64,000 nt of DNA from Brucella haematophila (GTDB lineage Bacteria > Pseudomonadota > Alphaproteobacteria > Rhizobiales > Rhizobiaceae). The stretch covers positions 124,001 through 188,000 of the forward strand of contig NZ_VCPE01000004.1 in assembly GCF_005938105.1 (NCBI RefSeq), given 5' to 3'. Below are positions 25,960-35,717 of this stretch, in pieces (positions within the stretch are counted from its first letter, which is position 1; each line of letters begins with the position of its first letter). The notes below the pieces were generated by a model. That model did not search any database, was not told the DNA's origin, and worked only from the letters and a program-made list of their open reading frames with translations. Both the position numbers and the translations under genes were made by a program.

Positions 25960-27101
25960 GCAACCCGTCCCTTGCCCGTTATCAGGCGACACTGGACGGT
26001 CTTGAGCGGAAGTCTCGTTTGCGCGCTCTATCGCCGCAGAACGGCATCGACTTCACCTCGAACGACTATCTGGGTCTCGCCAGTTCACCGCGTCTCAAGG
26101 CCGCTATCGCTGCCGCGCTCGACCGGGGTGTTCCGGTTGGCTCAGGTGGATCGCGGCTGTTGCGTGGCAACCATATCGAGCATGAAGCACTCGAAGCCGA
26201 AGCAGCAGCCTTCTTCGGCGCAGAAAAAGTGCTGTATTTCGGCACCGGCTTCGCGGCCAATACGGCACTGTTTGCGACCTTGCCGCAGCGCGGCGACCTG
26301 ATTGTCTGTGACGCGCTGATCCATGCCAGCGTCCACGAGGGCATAGCATCCAGCAAGGCGGATACCGTCTTTGCAAGGCACAACGACGTTGGCGCTTTCG
26401 ACGCGGCCATCAGCGACTGGCGGCGCAAGGGCGGCAAGGGCCATCCGTGGATTGCCGTCGAAAGTCTCTATTCCATGGATGGTGATATCGCTCCCATCGC
26501 AGAACTGGCCGAACTGGCAGATCGCTACGACGGGTTTCTGGTGATCGATGAGGCCCATGCCTCCGGCATTTATGGCCCGCAAGGACGTGGACTGGCGGCA
26601 AATATCGAAAATCGCGACAATGTGCTGGTGCTGCACACATGCGGCAAGGCAATGGGTTTATCCGGCGCACTGCTGCAATTGCCCGCCATACTGGGCGACT
26701 ATCTGGTCAACCGTGCCCGCAACTTCATCTATTCTACCGCACCGTCGCCTTTGATGGCGGCAGGCGTGCACGAGGCATTGCGCATGATCGCCGACGAACC
26801 AGAGCGTCGCCAGCAATTGCAAGAGCTGACCGGCCTTGCCGGGTCACTCGTCGTTTCACTTCTGGGTCTCAAGCCGAGCGGCTCGCAAATCATGCCGATC
26901 CTGATCGGTGACAATTTTCGCGCCATGCGGATTGCCGAAGCGATGCGCGCCGAGGGTTTCGATATTCGGGCAATCCGCCCGCCGACCGTACCGGAAGGAA
27001 CCGCACGGCTCAGACTATCCATCACGCTTAATGTCAGTGAAAGCCAGATCCGCCAGATGTTCGACCGGCTTTCCATCGCAATCGGGAAAGACAGACCATG
27101 A
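25956..27101 (+). CDS. bioF: 8-amino-7-oxononanoate synthase BioF
   Basis: This 381-residue PLP enzyme condenses pimeloyl-ACP with alanine to give KAPA, the first committed biotin step. The PLP lysine is K231 in HTCGKAMG; other hallmarks are [29 protein letters not shown] and [17 protein letters not shown]. The likely start is TTG 25956, which overlaps the bioB TGA; no in-frame ATG or GTG fits better, and the frame extending to 25824 lies over bioB. Its stop overlaps the bioD start (ATGA). Confidence 0.93.
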   Translation: MSNPSLARYQATLDGLERKSRLRALSPQNGIDFTSNDYLGLASSPRLKAAIAAALDRGVPVGSGGSRLLRGNHIEHEALEAEAAAFFGAEKVLYFGTGFAANTALFATLPQRGDLIVCDALIHASVHEGIASSKADTVFARHNDVGAFDAAISDWRRKGGKGHPWIAVESLYSMDGDIAPIAELAELADRYDGFLVIDEAHASGIYGPQGRGLAANIENRDNVLVLHTCGKAMGLSGALLQLPAILGDYLVNRARNFIYSTAPSPLMAAGVHEALRMIADEPERRQQLQELTGLAGSLVVSLLGLKPSGSQIMPILIGDNFRAMRIAEAMRAEGFDIRAIRPPTVPEGTARLRLSITLNVSESQIRQMFDRLSIAIGKDRP

Positions 27102-27736
27102 CAACGCGTTTCGTCGTCTCCGGCACAGATACCGGCATCGGCAAGACGGTCTTTTCAGCCGTCCTCACCGCCGCCCTCGACGGTTACTACTGGAAACCGG
27201 TGCAATCCGGTCTGGACGAAGAAACCGATAGTCAGGCCGTCGCACGGCTTGCCGGCCTGCCACAAGGCCGCATCTTGTCGGAAGTCTACAAACTCACGGC
27301 GCCGCTTTCACCGCACCAATCGGCAGCGCTGGACGGCACGGCGATTGCCGCCGATGCATTCGCCGTGCCTGCAACGGAGGGCCCACTGGTGATCGAAGGC
27401 GCGGGCGGGCTGCTGGTGCCGCTCTCGGACGATCTGGTTTTTGCCGACATATTTGCCCGATGGAAAATTCCGGTCATCCTTTGCGCCCGCACAAACCTTG
27501 GTACGATCAATCACACGCTGCTGTCAGTCGAAGCGCTGAAGCATCGCCGCATACCCCTATGCGGTATTGCCTTCATCGGCGACGAGAATATCGAAACCCA
27601 GCGCATCATCGCAAAAATGAGTGGTGCGCGCATTCTTGGTCGCCTGCCGTTCCTGCCCGAACCGGGCGGAAACGCGCTGCGACAAGCCTTTGAGGACAGC
27701 TTTGATCCAAGCAGTTTCGCGGAGGTGTGGGCATGA
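27098..27736 (+). CDS. bioD: Dethiobiotin synthetase BioD
   Basis: The 212-residue ATPase closes the ureido ring of dethiobiotin from DAPA and CO2. It has the P-loop SGTDTGIGKTVFSAVL at residues 8-23, then YWKPVQSGLDEETDS and the VIEGAGGLLVPLSDD motif near residue 98. The enzyme works as a cytoplasmic dimer. It is coupled by four-base overlaps to bioF upstream and bioA downstream. Confidence 0.95.
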   Translation: MTTRFVVSGTDTGIGKTVFSAVLTAALDGYYWKPVQSGLDEETDSQAVARLAGLPQGRILSEVYKLTAPLSPHQSAALDGTAIAADAFAVPATEGPLVIEGAGGLLVPLSDDLVFADIFARWKIPVILCARTNLGTINHTLLSVEALKHRRIPLCGIAFIGDENIETQRIIAKMSGARILGRLPFLPEPGGNALRQAFEDSFDPSSFAEVWA

Positions 27737-29001
27737 AGCAGCAGACTGTCTGGCACCCCTTTACCCAGCACGCGCTGGAACCGGAGATGCAACGCATCGT
27801 ATCGACGGAGGGCGCTTATCTGATCGACGAAAGTGGCAAGCGTATTCTCGATGCAATCTCCTCCTGGTGGGTCATCACCCATGGCCATCGGCACCCGAAG
27901 ATTATGCAGGTGATCCGCAGCGCGACAGAAAGCTTCGACCAGATCATCTTTGCCGAATATTCCCATGCGCCTGCCGAACAACTGGCCGAAGGGCTGATTG
28001 AAATCGCGCCGCCCGGCCTGCACCACGTGTTCTATTCGGACAGCGGTTCGACCGCAGTGGAAGTCGCGCTGAAAATGGCACTGGGCTATTTTCACAATAT
28101 GGGCCAAGCGCGGGACCGTATCGTCGTGATGGAGCACGGCTATCACGGTGACACCATCGGCACCATGTCCACCGGCGAGCGCGGTGTTTTCAATGCGGCC
28201 TACGAACCTTTGCTGTTTGGCGTCGACCGGCTGCCCTTTCCGGAAAAGGGCAACGAGCAGCGCACGCTCGACATGTTCGAGGACCATTGCAGGTCAGGCC
28301 GCGTGGCGGCATTGCTGATCGAACCGCTTATTCTCGGCGCGGGCGGCATGAAAACCTATCGCCCGGCCCTGCTGACAGCTCTGAAAGAGATTGCCGAGCG
28401 GTTTGGCTGCCTGCTGATCGCCGATGAGGTGATGACCGGCTGGGGGCGAACCGGAACACTCTTTGCCTGCGAGCAGGCGCGCATCACACCGGATATTATG
28501 TGCGTATCCAAAGGACTAACCGGCGGGGCGTTGCCACTTGCCGCAACGCTTTGTACCTCGGCGATCTTCGACGCGCATCTTTCGACCGACCGCCGCAAGA
28601 CCTTCTTTCACTCAAGCTCTTACACGGCCAACCCGATTGCCTGTGCCGCCGCGGTCGCCAATCTGGAAGTCTGGCGACAGGAACCAGTGCTCAGCCGCAT
28701 TCGGTCAATCGAGGAGTTTCACGAACACAATCTGACGCGATTTGCAGGCGACCGACGCTTTGCGAATATCCGGCAGGCGGGAACGATTGCAGCGCTCGAT
28801 ATTGTTGTGCCGTCCGGTGGCTATCTCGCGGAAATCGGCCAGCACATGCGCAAACTGTTTCGTGAGCGCAACTTGCTGATCCGCCCGCTTGGCAACGTGC
28901 TTTATCTGATGCCGCCCTATTGCGTGACCAGCGCCGAACTGGCCCATATTTATGACGCGATTGACGAAGTGGCATCCATCGTGACGGGGCAATCGCAATG
29001 A
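27733..29001 (+). CDS. bioA: Adenosylmethionine-8-amino-7-oxononanoate aminotransferase BioA
   Basis: This 422-residue class III aminotransferase converts KAPA to DAPA with SAM as amino donor. The PLP lysine is K260 in [27 protein letters not shown] and the [15 protein letters not shown] region are typical of BioA rather than other class III enzymes. The ATG at 27733 overlaps the bioD stop; a GTG two codons earlier is rejected. It ends in an ATGA overlap with bioZ. Confidence 0.95.
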   Translation: MKQQTVWHPFTQHALEPEMQRIVSTEGAYLIDESGKRILDAISSWWVITHGHRHPKIMQVIRSATESFDQIIFAEYSHAPAEQLAEGLIEIAPPGLHHVFYSDSGSTAVEVALKMALGYFHNMGQARDRIVVMEHGYHGDTIGTMSTGERGVFNAAYEPLLFGVDRLPFPEKGNEQRTLDMFEDHCRSGRVAALLIEPLILGAGGMKTYRPALLTALKEIAERFGCLLIADEVMTGWGRTGTLFACEQARITPDIMCVSKGLTGGALPLAATLCTSAIFDAHLSTDRRKTFFHSSSYTANPIACAAAVANLEVWRQEPVLSRIRSIEEFHEHNLTRFAGDRRFANIRQAGTIAALDIVVPSGGYLAEIGQHMRKLFRERNLLIRPLGNVLYLMPPYCVTSAELAHIYDAIDEVASIVTGQSQ

Positions 29002-29987
29002 GCCTTTGCCGTTCCTCCTGCATGGCAGGCTTCGGCCACGCCGTGCCCGAACGTTGTGTGGAGAACCGAGAGATCGAACAACAGCTCGGTCTTGAACCGG
29101 GCTGGATCGAACGACGCACGGGCATCCGCTCGCGCTATTGGGCAGGTGAAGGCGAAACTTTGAGTGGGCTTGCGGCCAAGGCCGGAGATATGGCGCTCGA
29201 TAATGCCGCCATTGCCCGCGAAGACGTCGCGCTGACTTTGCTTGCTACGTCGACGCCGGATCATCTGCTGCCGCCGTCAGCGCCCTTGCTGGCGCATAAG
29301 CTCGGCCTTGCGCGGTCAGGTGCCATTGATCTGGCGGGCGCTTGTGCGGGTTTTCTCTATGCGCTTACTCTCGCAGACAGCTTTGTCCGCACACATAACC
29401 GTCCGGTGCTTGTGGTTGCGGCCAATATTCTAAGCCGCCGCATCAACCCGGCTGAGCGTGCAAGCAGCGTCCTCTTTGCCGATGCGGCAGGCGCAGTCGT
29501 GCTCGCACCAGACACGAACCCGCACCGCGGATTTTTAGCGGCTGATTTGTCTTCGGACGGAAGCGGCTATGACCTGATTTCTATCCCATCGGGCGGCAGC
29601 AACCGGCCATTCTCGCCCGACATGGCACCGGAGCAATTCCTGATGTCGATGCAGAATGGTCGCGAGGTGTTTTCCCGTGCGGTCGATTTGATGACGGTCA
29701 CCTCCAGAAATGCGCTGGAAAAGGCAGACGTTGAGGCCGCTGACATTGATCGTTTTGTGCCCCACCAGGCCAATGCGCGCATGTTCGATGCCGTTGCACA
29801 TAATCTGGATATCAATCCGGCCAAAACGGTGCGGACAATCGCAACCTACGGCAACTCCTCCGCCGCGACCATTCCGCTGTCGCTTTCAGTCGCAAATCAG
29901 ACAGGTCCTTTTGCAGAGGGCGAGGCGCTTTTGCTGACCGCTGCGGGCGCCGGTATGATGGGCGGCGCAGCGGTCTATATTGCTTAG
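28998..29987 (+). CDS. bioZ: 3-oxoacyl-ACP synthase BioZ (FabH-like), pimelate precursor synthesis
   Basis: The 329-residue thiolase-fold enzyme has the KAS III triad: C116 in [11 protein letters not shown], His in [11 protein letters not shown] near residue 255 and Asn in TYGNSSAAT near residue 285. In alphaproteobacteria BioZ starts pimeloyl-ACP synthesis from a glutaryl thioester and malonyl-ACP, replacing BioC/BioH. Its place as the last gene of bioBFDAZ, with a four-base overlap to bioA, separates it from housekeeping FabH. Only nine bases lie between its stop and the convergent RND gene. Confidence 0.93.
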   Translation: MSLCRSSCMAGFGHAVPERCVENREIEQQLGLEPGWIERRTGIRSRYWAGEGETLSGLAAKAGDMALDNAAIAREDVALTLLATSTPDHLLPPSAPLLAHKLGLARSGAIDLAGACAGFLYALTLADSFVRTHNRPVLVVAANILSRRINPAERASSVLFADAAGAVVLAPDTNPHRGFLAADLSSDGSGYDLISIPSGGSNRPFSPDMAPEQFLMSMQNGREVFSRAVDLMTVTSRNALEKADVEAADIDRFVPHQANARMFDAVAHNLDINPAKTVRTIATYGNSSAATIPLSLSVANQTGPFAEGEALLLTAAGAGMMGGAAVYIA

Positions 29988-29996
29988 TCTTCCAGC

Positions 29997-32900
29997 TTAC
30001 GACTGCGCCGTCTTCGCTGGAGCAGCTTTATGTTCCTCCTGCGGAGCGGCAGCCTTGCGCGCAACAAGACTGTAGACGACCGGCACCACGAAGAGCGTCA
30101 ACAGCGTACCGAACGACATGCCGCCAACGATCACCCAGCCGATGGCCTGACGGCTTTGTGCGCCAGCACCGCTTGCAATCGCAAGCGGAATAGCGCCGAG
30201 CACCATCGCCCCGGTGGTCATGAGGATCGGGCGCAGGCGCATTACTGCGGCCTCCGTTACCGCATTGGCAACATCGCGTCCTTGATCACGCATATGATTG
30301 GCGAATTCGACAATCAGAATGCCGTGTTTGGTGATAAGCCCGACCAGCGTGACCAGACCGATCTGGCTGTAGACATTCATGCTCGCCCCCGCAAACCAGA
30401 GTGCGAGCAAAGCCCCGGCAATCGAGAGCGGAACCGTGAGCAGAATGATGAACGGGCTGACAAAGCTTTCAAACTGCGCTGCCAGAACCAGATAGATGAA
30501 CAGAATGGCCAGACCAAACACGAACAGAATGCTCGAATTGGAGCTGGTGAAATCACGCGACTCCCCTTCCAGATCATATTGGGCATAGGTCGGAAACATC
30601 TCATTCGCCGTATTTTGCAGATAAGTCAGCGCCTCACCAAGTGAGTAGTCAGGTGACAGTCCCGCACTGATCGTCGCCGAGCGCAGCCGGTTGAAACGAT
30701 AGAGATTGGCTGGTTCGACACTTTCCTTGACGGTTACGAGATTGGACAGCGGAATAAGCTGGCCGGACGAGCCGCGCACATTGACGATGTTGATGGAATC
30801 CGGCGTCGCACGGTCGCTCGCATCAAGCTGGACAAGGACATCCGATTGTTCGCCATCCCGGTCGATGCGTGTAACCTGACGGCTGCCGAACATCGTTTCC
30901 AGCGTACGGCCGACATCGGAAACCTGCAGACCCGCTTCGCGGATCTTCTCGCGGTTCATGTTGATTTCCATACGCGGCTTGTTGAGATCGAGATTCGATT
31001 CAACATTCAACAGTCCGGGGTTCTCCTTGATCTTGTCGACAAATGCGTTCGCGAGTGTGTTGAGATCCTCGTAGCTTGAGGAAGACTGGATCACAAACTG
31101 GACCGGATTGTTTGCCCCTGCCCCGCTACCCCGCGCGGTCGAGAGCGATGGCATGTTAAAGGCGAAGCCGCGAACGCCGGGGATCGCCGCCATTTGCGGA
31201 CCGATGGACCGAATAATTTCCTGCTGACTGCGGTCGCGCTCATCCCAGTCTTTCAACAGCCCGAAGGCACTGAAATTGGTCACCTGCGGAAAACCGTAAA
31301 TGGCAAAATATGTACTGACCTCAGGTATGTTGGAAAGAATTTCCTCGCTGACCTGGCCATAACGCTGTGTGAACTGAAGCGTCGAGCCTTCCGGAGCCGT
31401 GCCTGCCATACGGATGACACCGCGGTCTTCAACCGGGGCAAGCTCACTCGGCAGATTGACATAAAGGAAGCCGGCCAGAACCGCGGTTGCCGCAGCGCCA
31501 GTCAGCACGATCAGCTTGTGGCGCATGGCAAGCCCCAGCGCACGCCGGTAGTTCTCGTTGAGACTGTCGAGAAACCGTTCCAGTGCGCGCGAAATCCGGC
31601 CCTGATTTTCATTGTGACGCAAAAGCTTGCCACACATCATGGGTGTCAGCGTCAACGCCACGAAGCCGGAAACCAGCACCGCACCGGCAAGCGTTAGCGC
31701 GAACTCGATGAACAATTGCCCTGTTCGGCCCTCGGTGAACGCGATCGGCACATAGACAGCGGCCAGGGTGAGTGTCATCGCAATGACTGCAAAGGCAATT
31801 TCCCCTGTTCCGGCAATAGCTGCCTGTACTGGGGTTTCCCCTTCTTCGATGCGCCTGTGCACGTTTTCCAGAACAACGATGGCGTCATCAACCACCAGAC
31901 CGATGGCAAGCACCATGGCGAGCAGGGTCAGTGTGTTGATACTGAAGCCGAAGGCAAACATGATTGCCAGCGTTGTGATGAGTGAAACCGGTATCGTCAC
32001 GATGGGAATAAGGCTCGCGCGCACCGAGCGCAGGAAGAAGAAGATCACCAGGATCACGAGGATGATCGCCTCGCCAATCGTGCTGAACACCGCCGCAATG
32101 GAACGGTCAATAAAGATCGACGTGTCATAGGTGATTTCAGCCCGCATCCCATCCGGCAAACTTGCCTGAATGGCGGGGAGGACCGCACGCAGATTGTTCG
32201 CGACATCAAGCGGGTTCGCAGTTGCCTGTTTGACAACGCCAATAGATATAGCGGTTTGCCCCTGCTTGGTGGTTGCACGGCGTTCATCGGCAGCGCCCAG
32301 TTCAGTCCTTCCAACATCACGCAGACGCACCGGATAACCGTTCACGACATTGATAATGATATCCGCGAATTCTTCAGGCGTTCTCAGTGCTGTATTGGCA
32401 AGAAGTGTAAACTCCCGATCCTTGCTTTCAATACGCCCGGCGGGCACTTCGACATTCTGGTTTTCAAGCGCCGTCTCGACGTCCTGAACCGTCAGGCCAT
32501 AACCCGCCAGCTTGCGGGCATCGATCCAGACACGCATCGCATATTCGCGCGCGCCAAGAATACGGGCTTCCGAAACGCCCGGCAGATTCTGGATGCGGTC
32601 AACAATCGTGCGATTGAGAACGTCGGTGATTTCAAGGCCGGAATGACGGTCGCTTGTAAACGCCACATACACGATGGGTTGCGCATCCGCTTCCACCTTG
32701 GCGACAATCGGCTCGTCAATCTCATCAGGAAGATTGCGCCTTGCGCGGGAAACGCGGTCGCGCACTTCGGCGGCAGCCACCTCTGGATCGGTACCGAGCG
32801 TAAAGCGCACCGTGATGGCGCTGGTTTCAGCGCGACTTGTCGATGACACCACATCGATACCGGCAATACCGGAAAGCTGGGTTTCCAGAACCTGCGTCAC

Positions 32901-33086
32901 CTGACTTTCCACAATTTCGGCATTGGCGCCGGAATAGGTGGTGGAAACGGAAACTGTCGGTTCTTCGACATCAGGATATTCGCGGGTGCTCAGCCGCTCA
33001 TAAGATACGATGCCGAGCAAAACCAGCACGAGACTAAGGACCGTAGCGAAGACCGGTCGGCGGACACACATTTCCCATATGGACAT
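29997..33086 (-). CDS. RND multidrug efflux transporter, inner-membrane pump (HAE1 family)
   Basis: The 1029-residue protein has the AcrB-type plan: two sets of six helices and two large periplasmic loops. The first helix begins RRPVFATVLSLVLVLLG, followed by STREYPDVEEPTVSV. The proton-relay aspartates lie in LAIGLVVDDAIVVLENVHRR near residue 405, and GLITKHGILIVEFAN near residue 935 is the equivalent in the second half. It shares one base with the adaptor stop and is co-transcribed with it. No TolC-type outer-membrane channel lies in the window. Likely substrates are drugs, dyes or bile-like compounds. Confidence 0.95.
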   Translation of the reverse strand: MSIWEMCVRRPVFATVLSLVLVLLGIVSYERLSTREYPDVEEPTVSVSTTYSGANAEIVESQVTQVLETQLSGIAGIDVVSSTSRAETSAITVRFTLGTDPEVAAAEVRDRVSRARRNLPDEIDEPIVAKVEADAQPIVYVAFTSDRHSGLEITDVLNRTIVDRIQNLPGVSEARILGAREYAMRVWIDARKLAGYGLTVQDVETALENQNVEVPAGRIESKDREFTLLANTALRTPEEFADIIINVVNGYPVRLRDVGRTELGAADERRATTKQGQTAISIGVVKQATANPLDVANNLRAVLPAIQASLPDGMRAEITYDTSIFIDRSIAAVFSTIGEAIILVILVIFFFLRSVRASLIPIVTIPVSLITTLAIMFAFGFSINTLTLLAMVLAIGLVVDDAIVVLENVHRRIEEGETPVQAAIAGTGEIAFAVIAMTLTLAAVYVPIAFTEGRTGQLFIEFALTLAGAVLVSGFVALTLTPMMCGKLLRHNENQGRISRALERFLDSLNENYRRALGLAMRHKLIVLTGAAATAVLAGFLYVNLPSELAPVEDRGVIRMAGTAPEGSTLQFTQRYGQVSEEILSNIPEVSTYFAIYGFPQVTNFSAFGLLKDWDERDRSQQEIIRSIGPQMAAIPGVRGFAFNMPSLSTARGSGAGANNPVQFVIQSSSSYEDLNTLANAFVDKIKENPGLLNVESNLDLNKPRMEINMNREKIREAGLQVSDVGRTLETMFGSRQVTRIDRDGEQSDVLVQLDASDRATPDSINIVNVRGSSGQLIPLSNLVTVKESVEPANLYRFNRLRSATISAGLSPDYSLGEALTYLQNTANEMFPTYAQYDLEGESRDFTSSNSSILFVFGLAILFIYLVLAAQFESFVSPFIILLTVPLSIAGALLALWFAGASMNVYSQIGLVTLVGLITKHGILIVEFANHMRDQGRDVANAVTEAAVMRLRPILMTTGAMVLGAIPLAIASGAGAQSRQAIGWVIVGGMSFGTLLTLFVVPVVYSLVARKAAAPQEEHKAAPAKTAQS

Positions 33087-34180
33087 CAGACCGCCTCCTC
33101 CGCAGTTGCTTCCTGAACACGAACTTTGGTTCCTGTTCGCAGCTTCTGCTGACCGGCCGTCACGACACGTGCCTCCTTATCGAGGCCCGTGACAATCTCG
33201 ACCATCCCTTCAAGCCGTTGCCCGAGCGTGACCGTGACCACCTCGACCGTATCGTCCGTATTGATGCGATAGACGGTCTGCGTTTCGCCACTCGGCACAA
33301 TGGCGCTTTCCGGCACCAGCATGGCATCTGCCTTGGTGCCTGTCGTGACATTGACGCGCACAAAAAGCCCCGGCCTCAACTTCAGATCGGGATTGGCGAT
33401 CAAGGCGCGCATGCGGATAGAGCGGCCTGTTTCATCGACGGAAGGCTCGATAGCATAGACCTGCCCCTGAAACGGCTGGTCTGGCAGCGCATCGGCCACC
33501 ACCGACACGTTCTGCTGTGGCGAAATATTCGCCAGCGCGACTTCCGGCAGGGTAAACTCCGCCACCAGTGGATCGATCTGATCGAGCTTGGCAAGATTGG
33601 TCGTGCCCGCTGTAACATATGCGCCAACACTGACGGACCGCAGGCCTACCACGCCATCGAACGGCGCCTTGATCGAAGTCTGCGCCAGTTGGGCCTCGGC
33701 CAATGCGAGCGCGGCCTCTGTATTGCGCAGGTTCGCCTGCGCCTCTTCCAAAGCCTGCGTTGCGCTGATGCCGCGCTTGGACAAGGCTTCGGTGCGTTCG
33801 AAAGTCGACTGGGCAAGAATATTCGCCGCTCGGGCCGATTGCACGGAAGCGTTCAGAATGGACGTGTCCAGTTGAAACAGAAGAGTGCCTGCGTCAACGC
33901 GCTGGCCTTCCTGAAACAAAATTTTGTCGACGCGCCCGCCGATTTCCGACGAAAGCGTCACTGATTCCTTGGCACGCAAGCTGCCAACAGCCGAGATCGT
34001 GCTGTCCAGATCACGTGTTTGCACCAGAGCCGCTTCCACCACCGTGGCATTGGCCTGAACCGGAGCAATCGACGCCGTCGTCTCAGCGGATGTTTTTTGC
34101 GTGCCACGCCATGCAAAAAAAGCTGCGATCAGCACCAGCCCCAATACAAGAACTAGTATACCTCGTTTCCCAAGTTTCAT
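33086..34180 (-). CDS. RND efflux periplasmic adaptor (HlyD/MFP family)
   Basis: This 364-residue protein has one N-terminal hydrophobic anchor (residues 8-26). A lipoyl/barrel-sandwich region (SLRAKESVTLSSEIGGRVDKILFQEGQRVDAG, quoted in parts) and a coiled coil (about residues 115-160) precede SIKAPFDGVVGLRSVSVGAYV. It links the inner-membrane pump to an outer-membrane channel. It is the first gene of the efflux pair and starts about 95 bases from a perfect palindrome, across which a TetR regulator is encoded divergently. Confidence 0.94.
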   Translation of the reverse strand: MKLGKRGILVLVLGLVLIAAFFAWRGTQKTSAETTASIAPVQANATVVEAALVQTRDLDSTISAVGSLRAKESVTLSSEIGGRVDKILFQEGQRVDAGTLLFQLDTSILNASVQSARAANILAQSTFERTEALSKRGISATQALEEAQANLRNTEAALALAEAQLAQTSIKAPFDGVVGLRSVSVGAYVTAGTTNLAKLDQIDPLVAEFTLPEVALANISPQQNVSVVADALPDQPFQGQVYAIEPSVDETGRSIRMRALIANPDLKLRPGLFVRVNVTTGTKADAMLVPESAIVPSGETQTVYRINTDDTVEVVTVTLGQRLEGMVEIVTGLDKEARVVTAGQQKLRTGTKVRVQEATAEEAV

Positions 34181-34274
34181 ATGCTAGCCTTTCATCGGGT
34201 CGGGCCATGAGTTTCCGCAGCGGGGCACGCGGACGGATCAAACAGGGCGAGAGTCAAATATTAGCTTTCAAAAT

Positions 34275-34299
34275 ATTTTACTTTACAGTAAAGTAAAAT
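34275..34299. promoter_or_regulatory. 25-base perfect palindrome, candidate TetR operator of the efflux operon
   Basis: ATTTTACTTTAC at 34275-34286 and GTAAAGTAAAAT at 34288-34299 are exact reverse complements around a single A. The site lies 95 bases before the adaptor gene and 62 bases before the TetR gene, so one dimer or pair of dimers could control both directions. Size and symmetry fit AcrR/TtgR-type operators. Confidence 0.8.
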
Positions 34300-34361
34300 T
34301 AATCTTCTGTAATGTCAGGCTCTTGGCTAGCAGAGGGGTATCGGGGGAGGGACTGAAAAGC

Positions 34362-34979
34362 GTGGACAAGAAAATGAATGTGAGCACCGCAACAGTGCTC
34401 GATGCGACAAGAAAAATGCTGTCGGAGCACGGCTCTGCGGTCAGCCTGGAGTTGATCGCCGCCGAAGCGGGTCTGACGCGACAGACTTTGTATAATCGTT
34501 TTGGTAGCAAACAGGTTTTACTGAAGACCGCATTTGACGATATCCGCAATAAAATCCACGCCCGCCTCGATAATGCTCCGTGGGGAGCACAACCTGAAAT
34601 CCTCCTGCCTGTGATCGGACGGATCGTGGCGGATAATTTTCTGGACCTGGAAATGGCGAAGCTTTTGCGCGCCATGCTTCAGGCGGTAGAAGAAATTCCC
34701 GAAATCGGCACCAGCCTGAGATCGGACAGGACCGGTCAGGTCCTGAGCAGTCTAAGCGCTTATCTTGAAGCGAAGACGAAAGCCGGTGAATTCCAGGTCG
34801 CGAACCCTGAAGTGCAGGCAATGCTGTTTTTAGGCAGCATCAGCGGGTTTCTCTTTCCCCGCCTGCTTCTTGGAACTGCCGCGCCGGACGAAGAGCGGAA
34901 TCAGGAACTGGTCAACGAGGCGGTCAAAAGCTTCATCAGTCTCTGGCGCAAAAGTGAACTGCCCCCTCCCAACAAGTGA
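34362..34979 (+). CDS. TetR/AcrR-family repressor of the adjacent RND pump
   Basis: The 205-residue protein has a TetR_N domain at about residues 8-58 (LDATRKMLSEHGSAVSLE, IAAEAGLTRQTLYNRFGSK) and a C-terminal AefR-like ligand domain. I chose GTG 34362, behind GGGGGAGGGA; ATG 34374 and a longer TTG start are possible. It is divergent from the adaptor-pump pair with a 25-base palindrome between, the usual arrangement for a local repressor released by a pump substrate. A secreted SnoaL-like gene follows after 12 bases. Confidence 0.9.
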   Translation: MDKKMNVSTATVLDATRKMLSEHGSAVSLELIAAEAGLTRQTLYNRFGSKQVLLKTAFDDIRNKIHARLDNAPWGAQPEILLPVIGRIVADNFLDLEMAKLLRAMLQAVEEIPEIGTSLRSDRTGQVLSSLSAYLEAKTKAGEFQVANPEVQAMLFLGSISGFLFPRLLLGTAAPDEERNQELVNEAVKSFISLWRKSELPPPNK

Positions 34980-34991
34980 ACGAGGCTTTCT

Positions 34992-35465
34992 GTGTTGAAA
35001 CACTCCATGCATGCCGCTTTCATCGCCACTCTTATCGGCGCGGTTTCCGTGTCGGCGCCTTCGCTTGCGCAACAGACACGCGACATCGCCAAGGAAGAAG
35101 CCAACCGTAAAATCGTGCTGGAATTTTACGATGGTGTCTTCAACAAGCATGAAGTGGAAAAATACTCCGAAGTGCTCGCCGAAAACTACATCCAGCACAA
35201 TCCCGGCGTTCCCGACGGGAAAGCCCCCTTCGTGAAATTTTTCACCCAGCGCTTCAAGGACAATCCGCAGGCGACAGCCCGCATCGTGCGCAGCGCCACA
35301 GACGGCGATCTCGTCTTCCTGCATCTTCAGTCCAAGATGAATGAAGCAGACAGGGGCCGCGCTGTCGTGGATATTTTCCGCGTTGATAACGGCAAGATCG
35401 TCGAGCACTGGGATGTCATTCAGGCTGTTCCCGAAACGTCAAAGAACAACAATACGATGTTTTAA
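34992..35465 (+). CDS. Secreted SnoaL-like (NTF2-fold) protein
   Basis: This 157-residue protein has an N-terminal signal peptide ending near SAPSLAQ and then a SnoaL-like domain. The domain reads NRKIVLEFYDGVFNKHEVEKY, then YIQHNPGVPDGKAPFVKFF and VDIFRVDNGKIVEHWDV in separated parts, which is the YesE/SnoaL predicted polyketide-cyclase pattern. The GTG start follows GAGG by seven bases. It lies 12 bases after the TetR gene and ends in a strong terminator, so it is probably cotranscribed with the repressor. Its role is unknown; binding of a hydrophobic small molecule is possible. Confidence 0.82.
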   Translation: MLKHSMHAAFIATLIGAVSVSAPSLAQQTRDIAKEEANRKIVLEFYDGVFNKHEVEKYSEVLAENYIQHNPGVPDGKAPFVKFFTQRFKDNPQATARIVRSATDGDLVFLHLQSKMNEADRGRAVVDIFRVDNGKIVEHWDVIQAVPETSKNNNTMF

Positions 35466-35488
35466 ATCTTTCATTCGCAACCGCATCG

Positions 35489-35520
35489 AAAGCCAGCCTC
35501 TCCGGCTGGCTTTTTCATTT
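35489..35520 (+). terminator. Rho-independent terminator
   Basis: Ten-base arms AAAGCCAGCC (35489-35498) and GGCTGGCTTT (35504-35513) enclose TCTCC and run into TTTTTCATTTT. It ends the TetR-SnoaL transcript. Confidence 0.92.
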
Positions 35521-35717
35521 TCACGGCAACAGGTCGACAAAAACTGTTCCCGGCGTCTGCTTCTCGCTTGTTTCTACCCAAAAGCGATCCTACGATGCCT
35601 TAATTCACCGGCCTACTGCGCCTTTCCCCAACAGATCAGCAGCAGTTAACAGCGCATCCACGCTCGCCAGTGCCATGGATTACAGTCGCAAGACAAACGA
35701 ATTAAGGACTTGAGAAA

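Noticed and set aside
28998-29987. Housekeeping FabH instead of BioZ
   Set aside because: The four-base overlap with bioA and position as the last gene of the bio operon favour BioZ; substrate tests would be final.
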